Origin: Casuarina equisetifolia
Lineage: Eukaryota > Streptophyta > Magnoliopsida > Fagales > Casuarinaceae
Assembly: GCA_028551475.1 (NCBI GenBank)
Contig: CM052362.1
Span: 17,776,021-17,840,020 of the forward strand
DNA: 64,000 nucleotides
Direction: 5' to 3'
Made by a program: the position numbers and the translations under genes. Within the stretch, counting starts at the first letter, position 1, and each line of letters starts with the position of its first letter. Below are positions 1 through 10,385 of this stretch, piece by piece. The notes beneath the pieces were generated by a model, which saw nothing but the letters and a program-made list of their open reading frames with translations, was not told the origin of the DNA and made no database searches.

Positions 1-2309
1 TACTCATAATTAAAAAAATAATAATAATAACAAAAAATACATAGAGAAAAATGATGAAGAAAAACATAAATGAGAAAAGATACCTCTTCCCTTTCAAAGA
101 TTATTAAACTCTCTATTTACCTAGAGGCAAAGGATCTAGCTTCATTTAAATTCATTTTGATAATTGAATAATCATTTATGCTTTGAATGATCTACCCACT
201 CCTTAAGAATTTTTTAAGAGACTAAAGTCTCTTTTACATGTAGGGATGAGTATACAATTCTAGAAAAGGCTTCAGAGATGTTTATGCCTTATAATATAAG
301 GATTAAGGACTAGTTCCTTTCTTAATAATTTTGTTACAGGTGACTAAATCACTCTTTTTTACCTTTAGCATAATAGAATAAATATTACATTTCTAAAAAG
401 AAACTTTGAAATATAGGTATGATAGATTCATGTAAGCATAAGTGAGTCATTCTTGTCATTACCTAGTTTACCACACCACAAATTTGATTAACTTTCCAAA
501 TGCATCAAAAAAATTTATAGTTGCATGCTAAATGTCTCAAAGTTAACTTTTTAGGATCTTCAGTTTTTCTTTGAGGATGCTTAAATTGTGGGGCACATGG
601 AGAGATCTTTTAGGTAAGCTTTACTAGTATTTTTCAAAGTCTATTTTTCTTACAGATTTTACCTGAAGGTAGTTAAAAGTCCTTTCCATTATTTAACTAT
701 CATGAGATAACTCAGCATCGTCAAATTGAAAACTTATTATTGCTTCCTATCTAAGTAGTAATGCAATTAAATTAATATTTTTATGAGATTAGGAATTACT
801 ATTAGAATTACTTGAATTTCACTCATCTTTACTCATAAAAAAAATCAATAATTTCCTATTAGACTTTTTTAATGAGTATAATTATTTCTAATATGCTTTG
901 AGGTTTTATCTCTTGTCTTTATTTCCCTTGGTATGTTTATTATGTTTTCTACAAGCATACCCGCCTGGAAAATATAGGCGTTTACTAGCCAGTTCACCTC
1001 GCTTTCACACTTAACCTGGTATATGCCGAATGCATATGACTAGAGCCACAATCATAAGACAAGTCAATTTGGAACTCTCTTAGTGCCTTTTATTTAAAAA
1101 GTTTGGACTAAGAACTATCCTGTGGATCTCAACCAAGCCCAAACCCAAAATCAGCAAATTATTTTATTTAATTCGAAGTTATTTATGATTTTCCCTTAAG
1201 ATCTCTTAGGGCATTCGTCCTATTGCAGAATTCACCTTTGTTTATCTAAAATTCATTGAACATTCTAACGAATAAGGTCTTGTCTTATAATCATCATTCA
1301 ATAATATAACTTGTCTTTTCTTCATTGTCTTCTAGACAATGGTTATGTTCTTCCTAAGTTGGGATAAATTGAGCTTATAGATTTAGAGGAAAACAAGTAG
1401 CTCGTGTACCGTAATAGAATTTTTATTTTTACTTTCTTTTCTATGGATATCGATTTGGGGTTGAATCTGTTAAATAAAGACCTTAAGACTTTTCTAAAAC
1501 ATGCCTTCTTGAGATAGAAGGCTTGCATACTTATCCATTCTGATGTAAAAATTGGCCGTTGAAAGGCATCAAATATTTTTGGGAATGAATGAAGATCCTC
1601 TAGATATCTTATAAAAAATGTATAAAAGAGATCTTAAGATTCTAAGGATTACCTTCCTTAAATTAGCTACAATCCTTGTAAATCAGCTAATATCACCTTA
1701 AAACACGCGCAATTTTCTCAATAATCATAATAATCTTAACAGCCCTATCACAAAGTTACTCAGCAAATATGAAGCCTGATTATCCTTCATTCAAATTCCA
1801 ATCACTTCCTCTTGTCTACACATATTAGACAACTATCAGCTCGATTGATGTTAATAATCAGGAATTGACCCCTAAAATATAGGCCCTGAGTTGAATTTGA
1901 ACACAGTGTGCGTTCCACTTCACCCGGCAGTTGATATATGAAGGACGGTTTAGAGGAATGGAACTCCTTACCCGAATCAGTTGGGGAGCAATTTATGGGG
2001 TAAACATAAGTTCTGGTTTTTTTCTGACCCAGCATTATCGGCTTGTTCGCAGTTTGTTGTCTCTATAATTGTCCCAACCAATACATAATTACTATAGTAT
2101 CCTTCTCGTGTAAGAGGGTTAATTTTTCCGACTTTGCATGCATTCCTTTTTTCTTTTGGAGCAACTGAGATGCCAATGAAGAAGAAAAAGGAGGAAGTAC
2201 CCAAAGTAAATGCTTCTTTAGTTTTATTTATGATACCATTATTTCGTTTTCCTTTTTTCTTCTTGAAGATTCAGATTCACGGGAAAGAATACATGTTTCT
2301 GTCATTTCC
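1..2309. other. AT-rich intergenic stretch without a recognised gene
   Basis: Both strands were read for coding similarity and nothing convincing was found. Only short chance open frames occur, all broken by stops, and no repeat boundaries, RNA gene or retrotransposon domain could be recognised. The last few hundred bases presumably hold the promoter and leader of the metal-binding protein gene that begins at 2310. Confidence 0.6.
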
Positions 2310-2766
2310 ATGTTCAAGGTTGTTGTTGCAGAATTTAAAGTCTCAATGTACTGCAATGCATGCGAAAGAACCGTTGCTAAAACAATCTCCAAGTGTAAAG
2401 GTGTACTCCCTCTCTCTCTCTCTCTTCACAAAGCAAATGCTTACATTCATTTATCATTTATGTTAATGTGTCTTTGTTTGGGAAGGGGTGGAGAGGTTTA
2501 CGACAAACATGAACGAACATAAGGCCGTGGTAATGGGTCGGTTTGATCCTCAAAAAGTTCTGAAGAAACTGAAAAAGAAGACGGGGAAGAAGATAGAGGT
2601 TACAGTTAACCAGGAAAATACACCAACAACATCCGACGGAGAGGATTTGTTGCCAGAAGAAGTTTCGAGATTTTTCCCGGACCTACCAATGCTTGATAAC
2701 TGCAATGAGGACGAACTGCTAATGATGTTCAGCGACGAGAACCCAAATGCATGTTCCATTATGTAG
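2310..2766 (+). CDS. Heavy metal-associated isoprenylated plant protein (HIPP-like), 2 exons, 123 aa
   Basis: Exons are 2310-2400 and 2486-2766. The intron has GT-AG ends and contains a (CT)n run, and splicing keeps the frame to a TAG stop. The protein opens directly with an HMA domain (residues about 2-70) carrying the metal-binding motif MYCNACERT, with Cys15 and Cys18. A Lys-rich stretch (KKLKKKTGKK) and an acidic tail follow. It ends in Cys-Ser-Ile-Met, a CaaX box with Cys120 as the likely farnesylation site. This HMA-plus-CaaX layout defines the plant HIPP family, which binds soft metals such as Cu, Zn or Cd and acts in metal homeostasis or as a membrane-tethered chaperone. The specific metal and role are inferred only. 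No in-frame ATG lies upstream within the same open stretch, so the start at 2310 is preferred; an extra 5' exon cannot be excluded. Confidence 0.85.
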
Positions 2767-4399
2767 ACAGCCTCACAGAAGAGATTGCACGTTTTTTTTT
2801 TTTTTTTTTTCCGGAAGAAGGGGGTGCGGGGGTTTGGCAAATTTTTACTGTACGTTCCATTCATTTAGAAAATTAGGAACAATAAGAAGAACAGACACCG
2901 TAGTTTTCTTTTTTTTTTTTTCAGTGTTCTTGGAGAGTCTATATTTCCTTCTCCCCCATAAGGCCTCATTGGAGAGAAAGGTATTTAAAACTTATAAAAC
3001 ATTTCACAAGTATCATCTGTATGGTGTAAGACTGAGTATCCAATACCTTTGTGATGGGACGGCTACTATGATTCTAAGGAAACAACGCCATGCTAATTTT
3101 GCCGTCTGTTACATGGTTACAGTTCAAACCCCAAGTCTGGGATTCTCAATTCCACTGCCTAAAGTCGTGTTCCAACTGGTACGAACTTGGACTTCCTGTA
3201 CGCTTGACGAGAAATTGTAATGGGGTGGGCTTTGTTTGAGTGGAACTCCACCTGGTTGGATTACGTATCATGCACTCTTTCTTGATGTGTCTGCCTATGA
3301 ACGGATCCACATACGAAGTTTGCCTCTAGCCAAAACTCAAATGACCTTTTTGGGTGCAAGCAATAAGCATCAAAGCAACATAAGTCATTGCGTATTCCGT
3401 GTTTCTGGGGATATGTTCATCCATTCCATGATAAAATTGGTGCGTTGGATTCCATATGCTGCCGACATGCATGTACGAAAAGGTTTCTACAAAGGAAAAT
3501 GCTAATGCTGTCATTTCCCATGAATCTAGATAGCAATTGAAGTGTCAGGCTTCCACTTATGACGGACGGCTTCCTGCGTTTTGGTTTGATAATGACCCAC
3601 CCAATACATGACCACTCAGAAGGAAAAAAAAAAAAAAAAGGGTCCGGCTATGGCAGCTTTCTGATCATGCTACCTCTTCAACCGACGAATAGTAGTGGCA
3701 GGATTACCTCATTAACCAAAAGCAAGACTTACAGATAGCATGCAGGGTCAGAGAGGCACTCTTGACGTGTAAATTATAATATTTACCAATTCTGCTCTGT
3801 CAACAATGGAAATTCTTCAACTGGATCATTCTTTATTCTTTTTTTCCTCTTCACCCGAATGCATGCACAGTAGATATATTACCCCGTCGATGTTAACAGG
3901 TTTTCTTTTTCCTACTCACATCGTTCTTCTTCTACTTCAGTCCAACTTGAAATTGGGTGGCTGTAAGGACACTTATACTGATCAAGTATATATAAAATAT
4001 CTTTTTAATCCATCGCCATTGGACCCAAGTTATTCTGGAATTGACACTACTTTCGGCAAACTGGTTGTAAGGACTTTCAGAACAAACAAATGGACTGTCA
4101 AGTAAGTTGAGAAATGATCAATACGTTGACCAAGCAGGAGGATTCATTAGCTGCCCAGAAAAGAACAAAAAGGCGCCTCAACAAGTTTTGTTTTACAGGT
4201 TAATGCTTTAGTAATTGGAGTATAATTGAAACTATTATTTCTTTCTAACTAGCTGGTGCTTCTTGATATACTGGATAGGTCAGCTTACATTTATATCCTG
4301 ACACAACTTTTATACAAAAATGATAAACAAAAATAAATTGGTAGAGATTTATCTTGTGTACAGTGAGGAGAAAAAACCCCAACTTCTATCTAAATTTCC
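2767..4399. other. Intergenic region between the HIPP gene and the 3' end of DXS
   Basis: The first part is probably the HIPP 3' UTR and has two long T tracts (near 2791-2810 and 2909-2922). An A tract lies near 3625-3642. Open frames at 3236-3505 and 3806-4105 show no recognisable domain or codon pattern and are regarded as chance. Bases just below 4400 should belong to the DXS 3' UTR. Confidence 0.5.
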
Positions 4400-7300
4400 T
4401 TATGACATGATCTCCAGCGCCTCTCTTGTTTGTCCCAGTATATTGAACACTGTTGCTGCAATATGAGATGGTGTAAGACCAGCTTCGGCAAATTGGTCAG
4501 CGGGCGATCCATGGTCAATGTACCGATCAGGTAGTACGAGGGGTCTCCACTGCAAGCTAGTAATTATTAGCAGCTCAGAAGGAATTACGAAGTTAATTTC
4601 ACCAGCAAGCTAGTAAAAATGACACAATTTTGGTGTTTTAATCCAGTTTAATCCATGAAGCTAGAGTTCCACAACAGTGTTTAGATTCATACCTTAAGCT
4701 TTCCATCGAGAAGACCATCAAGGGCCAGAAACTGAGCAACATGAGAACCAAATCCCCCGATTGATCCTTCTTCAACCGTAATCAAGACCTCATGTGATTT
4801 TGCTAGACTGCGAATGAGTGAATGATCCAATGGCTTGCAAAAGCGTGCATCTGCAACTGTTAGCCTTAAGCCATGGGATTCCAGTAAAGATGCTGCTACA
4901 AGACAGCTCTGAACTGCGGTTCCATAACCTAAGAGTGCCACTCTTTCTCCCTCTATCAGTATCCTGCCTTTTCCAACCTGCAAGAAAATGGTCAGCCATT
5001 TCCAATTTTTTATAGATGTGCACAGATATATTTATTCATTATTGAGACAGCAGAAAATTGGTTTGAAATACACCTCAAGAGGAATGCCTTTGTTCCCTGG
5101 TGGTAGCTGAACGCCAACGCCATTCCCTCTTGGGTAGCGGAAACAACTGGGCCGGTCATCTATTGCAGCAGAAGTGGCAACCATGTGGAAGAGCTCTGCC
5201 TCATCAGAAGGAGCCATGACCACCATGTTGGGAAGGCATGCCATAAATGTCACATCAAAAGATCCGCTGTGTGTGGGACCATCTGCTCCAACAAGCCCAG
5301 CTCTGTCCATTGCAAATCTCACCGGCAACTTCTGCAGATCCACATCATGAACCACCTGCATATGAATCCACCGCATAAATTTTTTAGGATTTCATCATAA
5401 GTTTGAAGTTAGACACCTAATTAATAATTCTATCACAGGATATCAGAATATCAAGTTCTAAACAGAACAATGGTTCTAAGAAAAAGAAGTGATAAGGCTT
5501 GCCTGGTCATAAGCCCTCTGCATGAAAGACGAGTAAATTGCACAGAAAGGTTTAAGGCCCTCGCAGGCTAAACCTGCAGCAAAAGTAACGGCATGCTGTT
5601 CCGCTATCCCAACATCAAAGCACCTGGTTGGGAAACGGCGAAGGAAAAGATTCATGCCTGTCCCGCCTCCCATTGCCGCATGGATGGCAACAATATCCTT
5701 GTCGACTTCAGCTTCTGCGATCAAAGCTTCAGCAAAGTATGTTGTGTAGGACTGTGTAGGAGCCTTGGCTTTGAATTGTTTTCCAGTTGCCGGATCAAAT
5801 TTCGCCACTCCTGCAAAAGCAGAACCAACAGTATTTATAGGCTAGAAAGCAAAATCACTCTTAGAGGACTATATACAAGAAGAGCCTTTTATAGAGCATT
5901 TAAAGGATATCAATTTTGCTTCGTAGAGAATTTGATTTTAGGTTCCTAGTCTCTTGCTATCAGGAAAGAACTTTGAGAGATGGTATGTGCACTCAAATGC
6001 TAAGAAAAACCCCAGCAAAGCAACGCCAAAAAATTAAAATCATCAAATATAAGGTTCAAGGAAACTACCCGGATCCTCAATCCGACCCCTAGCTCAAAAT
6101 TGAAACAAAATTCTTGAATCTTTAGTTCTGTATTTACCATGATACTTGTCTGCTGCTTTCTCTGCATATGGGTATCCCCTGCCTTTCTCAGTGACGACGT
6201 GGATCAGAACAGGTCCTGTTGATTTGGTACTTTTAACCTCTTTGAGAATGGCAATAAGATCGTCTATGTTGTGACCATCAACTGGACCGATGTAATATAG
6301 CCCAAGCTCTTCAAATAGCGTTGATCCAGAACCACTGATCATCCCACGAGCATATTCATCAACTTTAGCAGCAAGTTCATGCATAGGACCACCGATTTGT
6401 TTTGTTACTCCCTGCAAAAACCTCAGTTTCAATCAGATACTATGGTGAAAGTGCTTCCTTTGCTATTGCTAATGTTTATGTTATGTACCTTGGCAACTTC
6501 TCTTAATTCTCTGAGAGGCCTGTTGGATTGCAACCTACTGAGAGCACTGCTCAAGGCTCCTACAGGTGGTATGGGCCCATCTAGCGTAGCCGTAGGTAAA
6601 GAAACCTGTTTATTGTCATTGAGAATTACAATCATGTCAGAGTCAAGGTACCCAGCATTATTCATGGCTTCATAAGCTTGTCCCGCTGTCATGGCACCAT
6701 CACCTATAACTGCAATAACATTATTCTTTCTTCCCTTTAGATCCCTCCCTACTGCCATTCCTGTTTGCGCAAGATCACACAAAAGTTAAAACCACGAAGA
6801 GACCAAAACAACCATGAAGTTAGCAGTTGAGATTGCGAGAAAAGCAAACCATTCACAGTCATGAAGTTAGCAAATTGCATCATCAAGAAGTTTTATAACA
6901 TCAGATCTATGAGGTTTACAAAGCAATCAGCATCCAAGAAACAACCATGAAGACAAACATTAAAAGAAGCAAGTTTTCTTCATTTCGAAAAATCAGAGAG
7001 TTGTTGTCACAAAAATCAACTGATCTCCTTATGCCGTAAATGCAACTGCTAATGCAGCACAACTCAGCCTAACAAACAGAGGAACCAAGCCATACAATAG
7101 AATATATCAAGCTCAGTTGAACTTGATGTTCCAATTTTAGTGTTTTTCAATTGAACTTCATGCACCCTAAAACTTATTTAGAGCAGAACAAAGAATTACC
7201 AAGTCCTGCAGAGATGGTAGTAGAACTGTGACCCGTGCCGAAGCAATCATATTCACTCTCCGAGCGCTTTGTGAAGCCTGATAACCCATTTGTCTGCCTC

Positions 7301-8245
7301 ATCGTGTGCATCTTATCTCTTCTTCCAGTCAGGATCTTGTGTGGGTAAGACTGCAGATAAGTAAAAGGTACGATAAAACTGAGAACAATTTTCAATTCTT
7401 CGATTGATATTGTGTTTTGGCAAAGATACACAAGTTCTATCACAAAAGCTAAAGGAGAATACAAGGAAGGTGAGGTTGGAACCTGATGACCAACGTCCCA
7501 CAATATCCTATCTTGAGGGGCATTAAAGACGTAATGGAGAGCCACAGTGAGCTCGACAACACCAAGGCTAGAGCCCAGATGACCCCCAGTTCTAGAAACA
7601 TTAAAGATAACATCAGACCGCAGTTCATCCGCAAGTTGTTTCAGCTCCTACATCAAGGATATGTATGAAGATTTAGATACATTCTGTACAAATAAAGGAA
7701 GCTCATCTTTGAACAAATTTCAGGTAGCCCCACATGGTTGCTGTTATGTACCTTAATTGATAGATTCTTCATGTGAATTGGGTAATTTATAGTGTCCAGG
7801 AGAGGAGTTGGTGGTCTCCTTGAATGATACTCACCCCCCTCTGTTAGTGATGCACAAACCCCACCTTGCCTTTTCCTGACCTGTACCTAATCAGAATGAA
7901 ACAATCATTTCTTATGTGTATCGTCTTTGAAAACGTGAAAATAAATGAAAAATCAAATCAAACAAACAAAGAAGAAGCAAGTAAACATAAGTAGGAGAAA
8001 TACACAAACTTTTACGAAATAAGCAAGACCCAGTTTTGCTAACTCAGTTCAGCAATAGGGGTATTCTTTTCATAAATGTAACGAGTGTAGTCATTTCTGC
8101 TACGCACCTGTTTGAGCTTGTTCTGAGACGGGCACGGCAGATCCGTTGCCCAGAGAAGGTGAAATGAGAACGAAGACAGTTTTTGCGAGCCAGGAACTGT
8201 GCCCCGGCTTACATGAGCAGGAAATGAGAATGCACAGAGAGCCAT
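4400..8245 (-). CDS. DXS: 1-deoxy-D-xylulose-5-phosphate synthase (DXS, class I-like), 10 exons, 717 aa, plastid
   Basis: The enzyme condenses pyruvate and glyceraldehyde-3-phosphate with thiamine diphosphate in the first, flux-controlling step of the plastid MEP isoprenoid pathway. Minus-strand exons: 8245-8108, 7880-7752, 7647-7483, 7350-7200, 6760-6489, 6411-6138, 5810-5503, 5355-5074, 4977-4693 and 4549-4400 (TAA). All are frame-compatible, giving 717 aa, the usual plant length. Residues 1 to about 55 are a Ser-rich, acid-poor transit peptide starting MALCAFSFP. Visible motifs are [10 protein letters not shown] (His112), the GTGHSS loop (His185), the thiamine diphosphate motif GDGAMTAGQ...NN (214-229), the catalytic Glu447 in DVGIAEQHA, and [15 protein letters not shown] (496-510). 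Similarity to class I (housekeeping) DXS runs the whole length. Odd points: intron 7 uses a GC donor, intron 1 has two possible acceptors six bases apart (7880 or 7886), and the usual THCG is THSG. Confidence 0.96.
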
Positions 8246-8931
8246 TGCACCTATAGCAAGAACAAGCACACAGAAGAGAACTGAAAAAGCTGAAAACTAT
8301 GACTATGGGTCAAAAGTCTGATAACCCAGAAAAGAAAACAGAGTACATACCACACTGTGGCAGAGAAGCCAATGAAGAAGACGAGTAAAGACTTCCTTCT
8401 GCTAGTGTTTTCCCCACTAAAATGCTTATGATAGAGTAAAGGGATGGGAAAAGAGGACGTGTAAGCGCAAGTGCGGTTCGAAATGAATGACGAGTCAAAG
8501 CAAGAAACAGAGGAACCGAAAGCGTGTGTGGCTGAGGGGGACTTAGAAGAAGCAGAGACGGTCTTTTCCGGACTAAATTGGTACCCAACTCGAAACTTCG
8601 TACTCATAAACTTACCAGCATCAACACTGTCGGACCAGAATGGAAGGCCGATTCGCATTGGACCACGTCATCAGAAATCACGAACGGATAGATAGGTTTG
8701 TAGATATCGATAGATAGAGATGAAATATAGATACAAAAAAGACAAACTATATTATAACCCCTTTTCTTCATGGGAGACAATAGGGAGGCAGGTTCTGGTG
8801 GTGATGGGTTAAAACCACCTTCTGTGACTCGATTAAATGATCCGTGTGTCTGAATTTTGGTGGGTGATAAAGGGACAATTAAGCCTGGCTTCGTGGGTCG
8901 GTGGTTCTGTTCTGTACTGGGGGATGGTGAC
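8246..8931 (-). promoter_or_regulatory. DXS 5' leader and promoter region
   Basis: This is the sequence directly upstream of the DXS start. It keeps open frames on the minus strand, but their translations show no similarity to known proteins. They do not join DXS in frame, so I read them as leader or promoter. No firm TATA box was picked out. A long (GAT)n tract closes the region. Confidence 0.4.
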
Positions 8932-8959
8932 GATGATGATGATGATGATGATGATGATG
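8932..8959. repeat. (GAT)n trinucleotide microsatellite
   Basis: An uninterrupted GAT run of about nine units upstream of DXS. It is a likely length-polymorphic marker. Confidence 0.95.
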
Positions 8960-9981
8960 GCAAGCATTTAATTTAAGTGAATTCTGATGCATCTTCATAT
9001 CTTTTAGTATTGGGAAAAGAGATTCTGTAATTGGGTGGAGGAGCTAGGTCTAGCATGTGGCATCAAATCTCTATAGTTTATAAATTGAAGTTGGAGCAGT
9101 GGGTGGATACCACCTGCAAATCTATTCATTTGAAAATTCTGGGCGTCTTTGCATCTCCCAAATTGATCGGTTTCAGGAATAATATTAGACAACAACAATC
9201 AAATTTTTCCATTCCTCCTAATACAAATTTTAACCAAAATTTTCAAAAGATTTGTTCTCCAATCTGTTGGTTAAATTAGAATGTGTATTGTTTAAAATTT
9301 TTTGATCTCCAGTTCAACATTAGTCTATATATGGATGTATGTAATATTTTGACAAGCTCAGAAAATTTTGAAAGTAGATCAAATAGGATCAGAAAACATT
9401 ATTAGTTAATTACAATAAAGCACCTACAATAAAGGGGCTTTGGGAGTTTCCTTTTTATTTTATTGTGTCGAAAGGGCTTTGAAGGAATAAACCCTTCCAT
9501 CCATCATAGGACTTTACCATTCTGTGTAGATGATGAAGAAGTATTTTAGATGTCAAGCAGCTCCTACCATGTCTTAATGCTAGACGAGTTCGTAATACTG
9601 CAAGGCCTGCTGATCTTTTTCAATGTTTAATTACCATTCGTACCTATGCAGGATCAATTGAGAGGAGTTGTGAGCCTGTGGCATTGTTACGTGCACAAAG
9701 GTTAGAACACGCAACAGGGGCCAAATGGAAGCCATTATCACGGGAATTTGGATTATTTGGGTTGGCTTTTGGATTTGTAGGAGCCTTGAACTCCATCTTT
9801 ACCGCAAGGGTAAGAACAGAGACATTTGAACGAGTCTTTAGGTTACTTTCTTCTCTCTATTCATTTCGTGGCCTTTAAATAGCCATTTTGCAGACAACAA
9901 GGAGTAACGTGCCTTATCCAGCACGTTTGAGGCTACTAGGTCCTAGCCTAGCTTTTATCACGCCCCAGTAAGGTGTTCTGC
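8960..9981. other. Intergenic region, possible degraded coding remnant at 9650-9870
   Basis: Mostly AT-rich spacer. Plus-strand positions 9650-9870 read openly for about 70 codons, with a hydrophobic segment rich in Gly, Leu and Phe. The flanks are not open and I do not recognise the family. It may belong with the receptor-kinase remnant that follows, or be chance. Confidence 0.3.
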
Positions 9982-10385
9982 AGGTTTGGTGAAACCTGCA
10001 CGTAACAGGCATATTATAATTCCCTATCCCCTGAGTACTAGACCAAATTCTGGTGATCCTATGTACTTCAATTTCTCCTGCAACTACAACACAGGCCAAG
10101 TTAACTTCGACACACTCAGTGGCACCCAAGAGTTAAAGAGTAAATCTGCTGCTCGATGTGCCGCTACCTTTCAGAATGACCAAGTTATATCCTTCTGACT
10201 CTGGCAACTCCTCTGATTTGGAGATGAATTAGAAATTAGTTGGGAGGCTCCGCAGGAGCCAACCTGTACAACACCTAGAGACTGCAAGGACTGGCCAAAT
10301 TCAACTTGCAATTTAACGGGAGATGGAAAGAAGAGGTGCCATGGAGATTTCCAATGGGATCGCTCGAATTTAACTTGTGCAAAAG
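9982..10385 (+). pseudogene. Ectodomain remnant of a G-type lectin S-receptor-like kinase
   Basis: Plus-strand frame 2 reads a Cys-containing extracellular segment with [19 protein letters not shown]. It then hits two TGA stops (10196 and 10214) and resumes in the same frame as EISWEAPQEPTC...DCKDWPNSTCNLTGDGKKRC up to a GT at 10386. The DCKDWPNSTCN block and its spacing are typical, as I recall them, of the ectodomain of At4g03230-type S-receptor-like kinases. The lectin, transmembrane and kinase portions are absent nearby and homologous sequence between the two blocks is missing. I therefore call it a decayed fragment; an intron across the stops is the alternative. Confidence 0.5.

Noticed and set aside
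8251-8695. Overlapping open frames on both strands just upstream of DXS
   Set aside because: They lie in the DXS leader/promoter, do not join DXS in frame, and have no domain.
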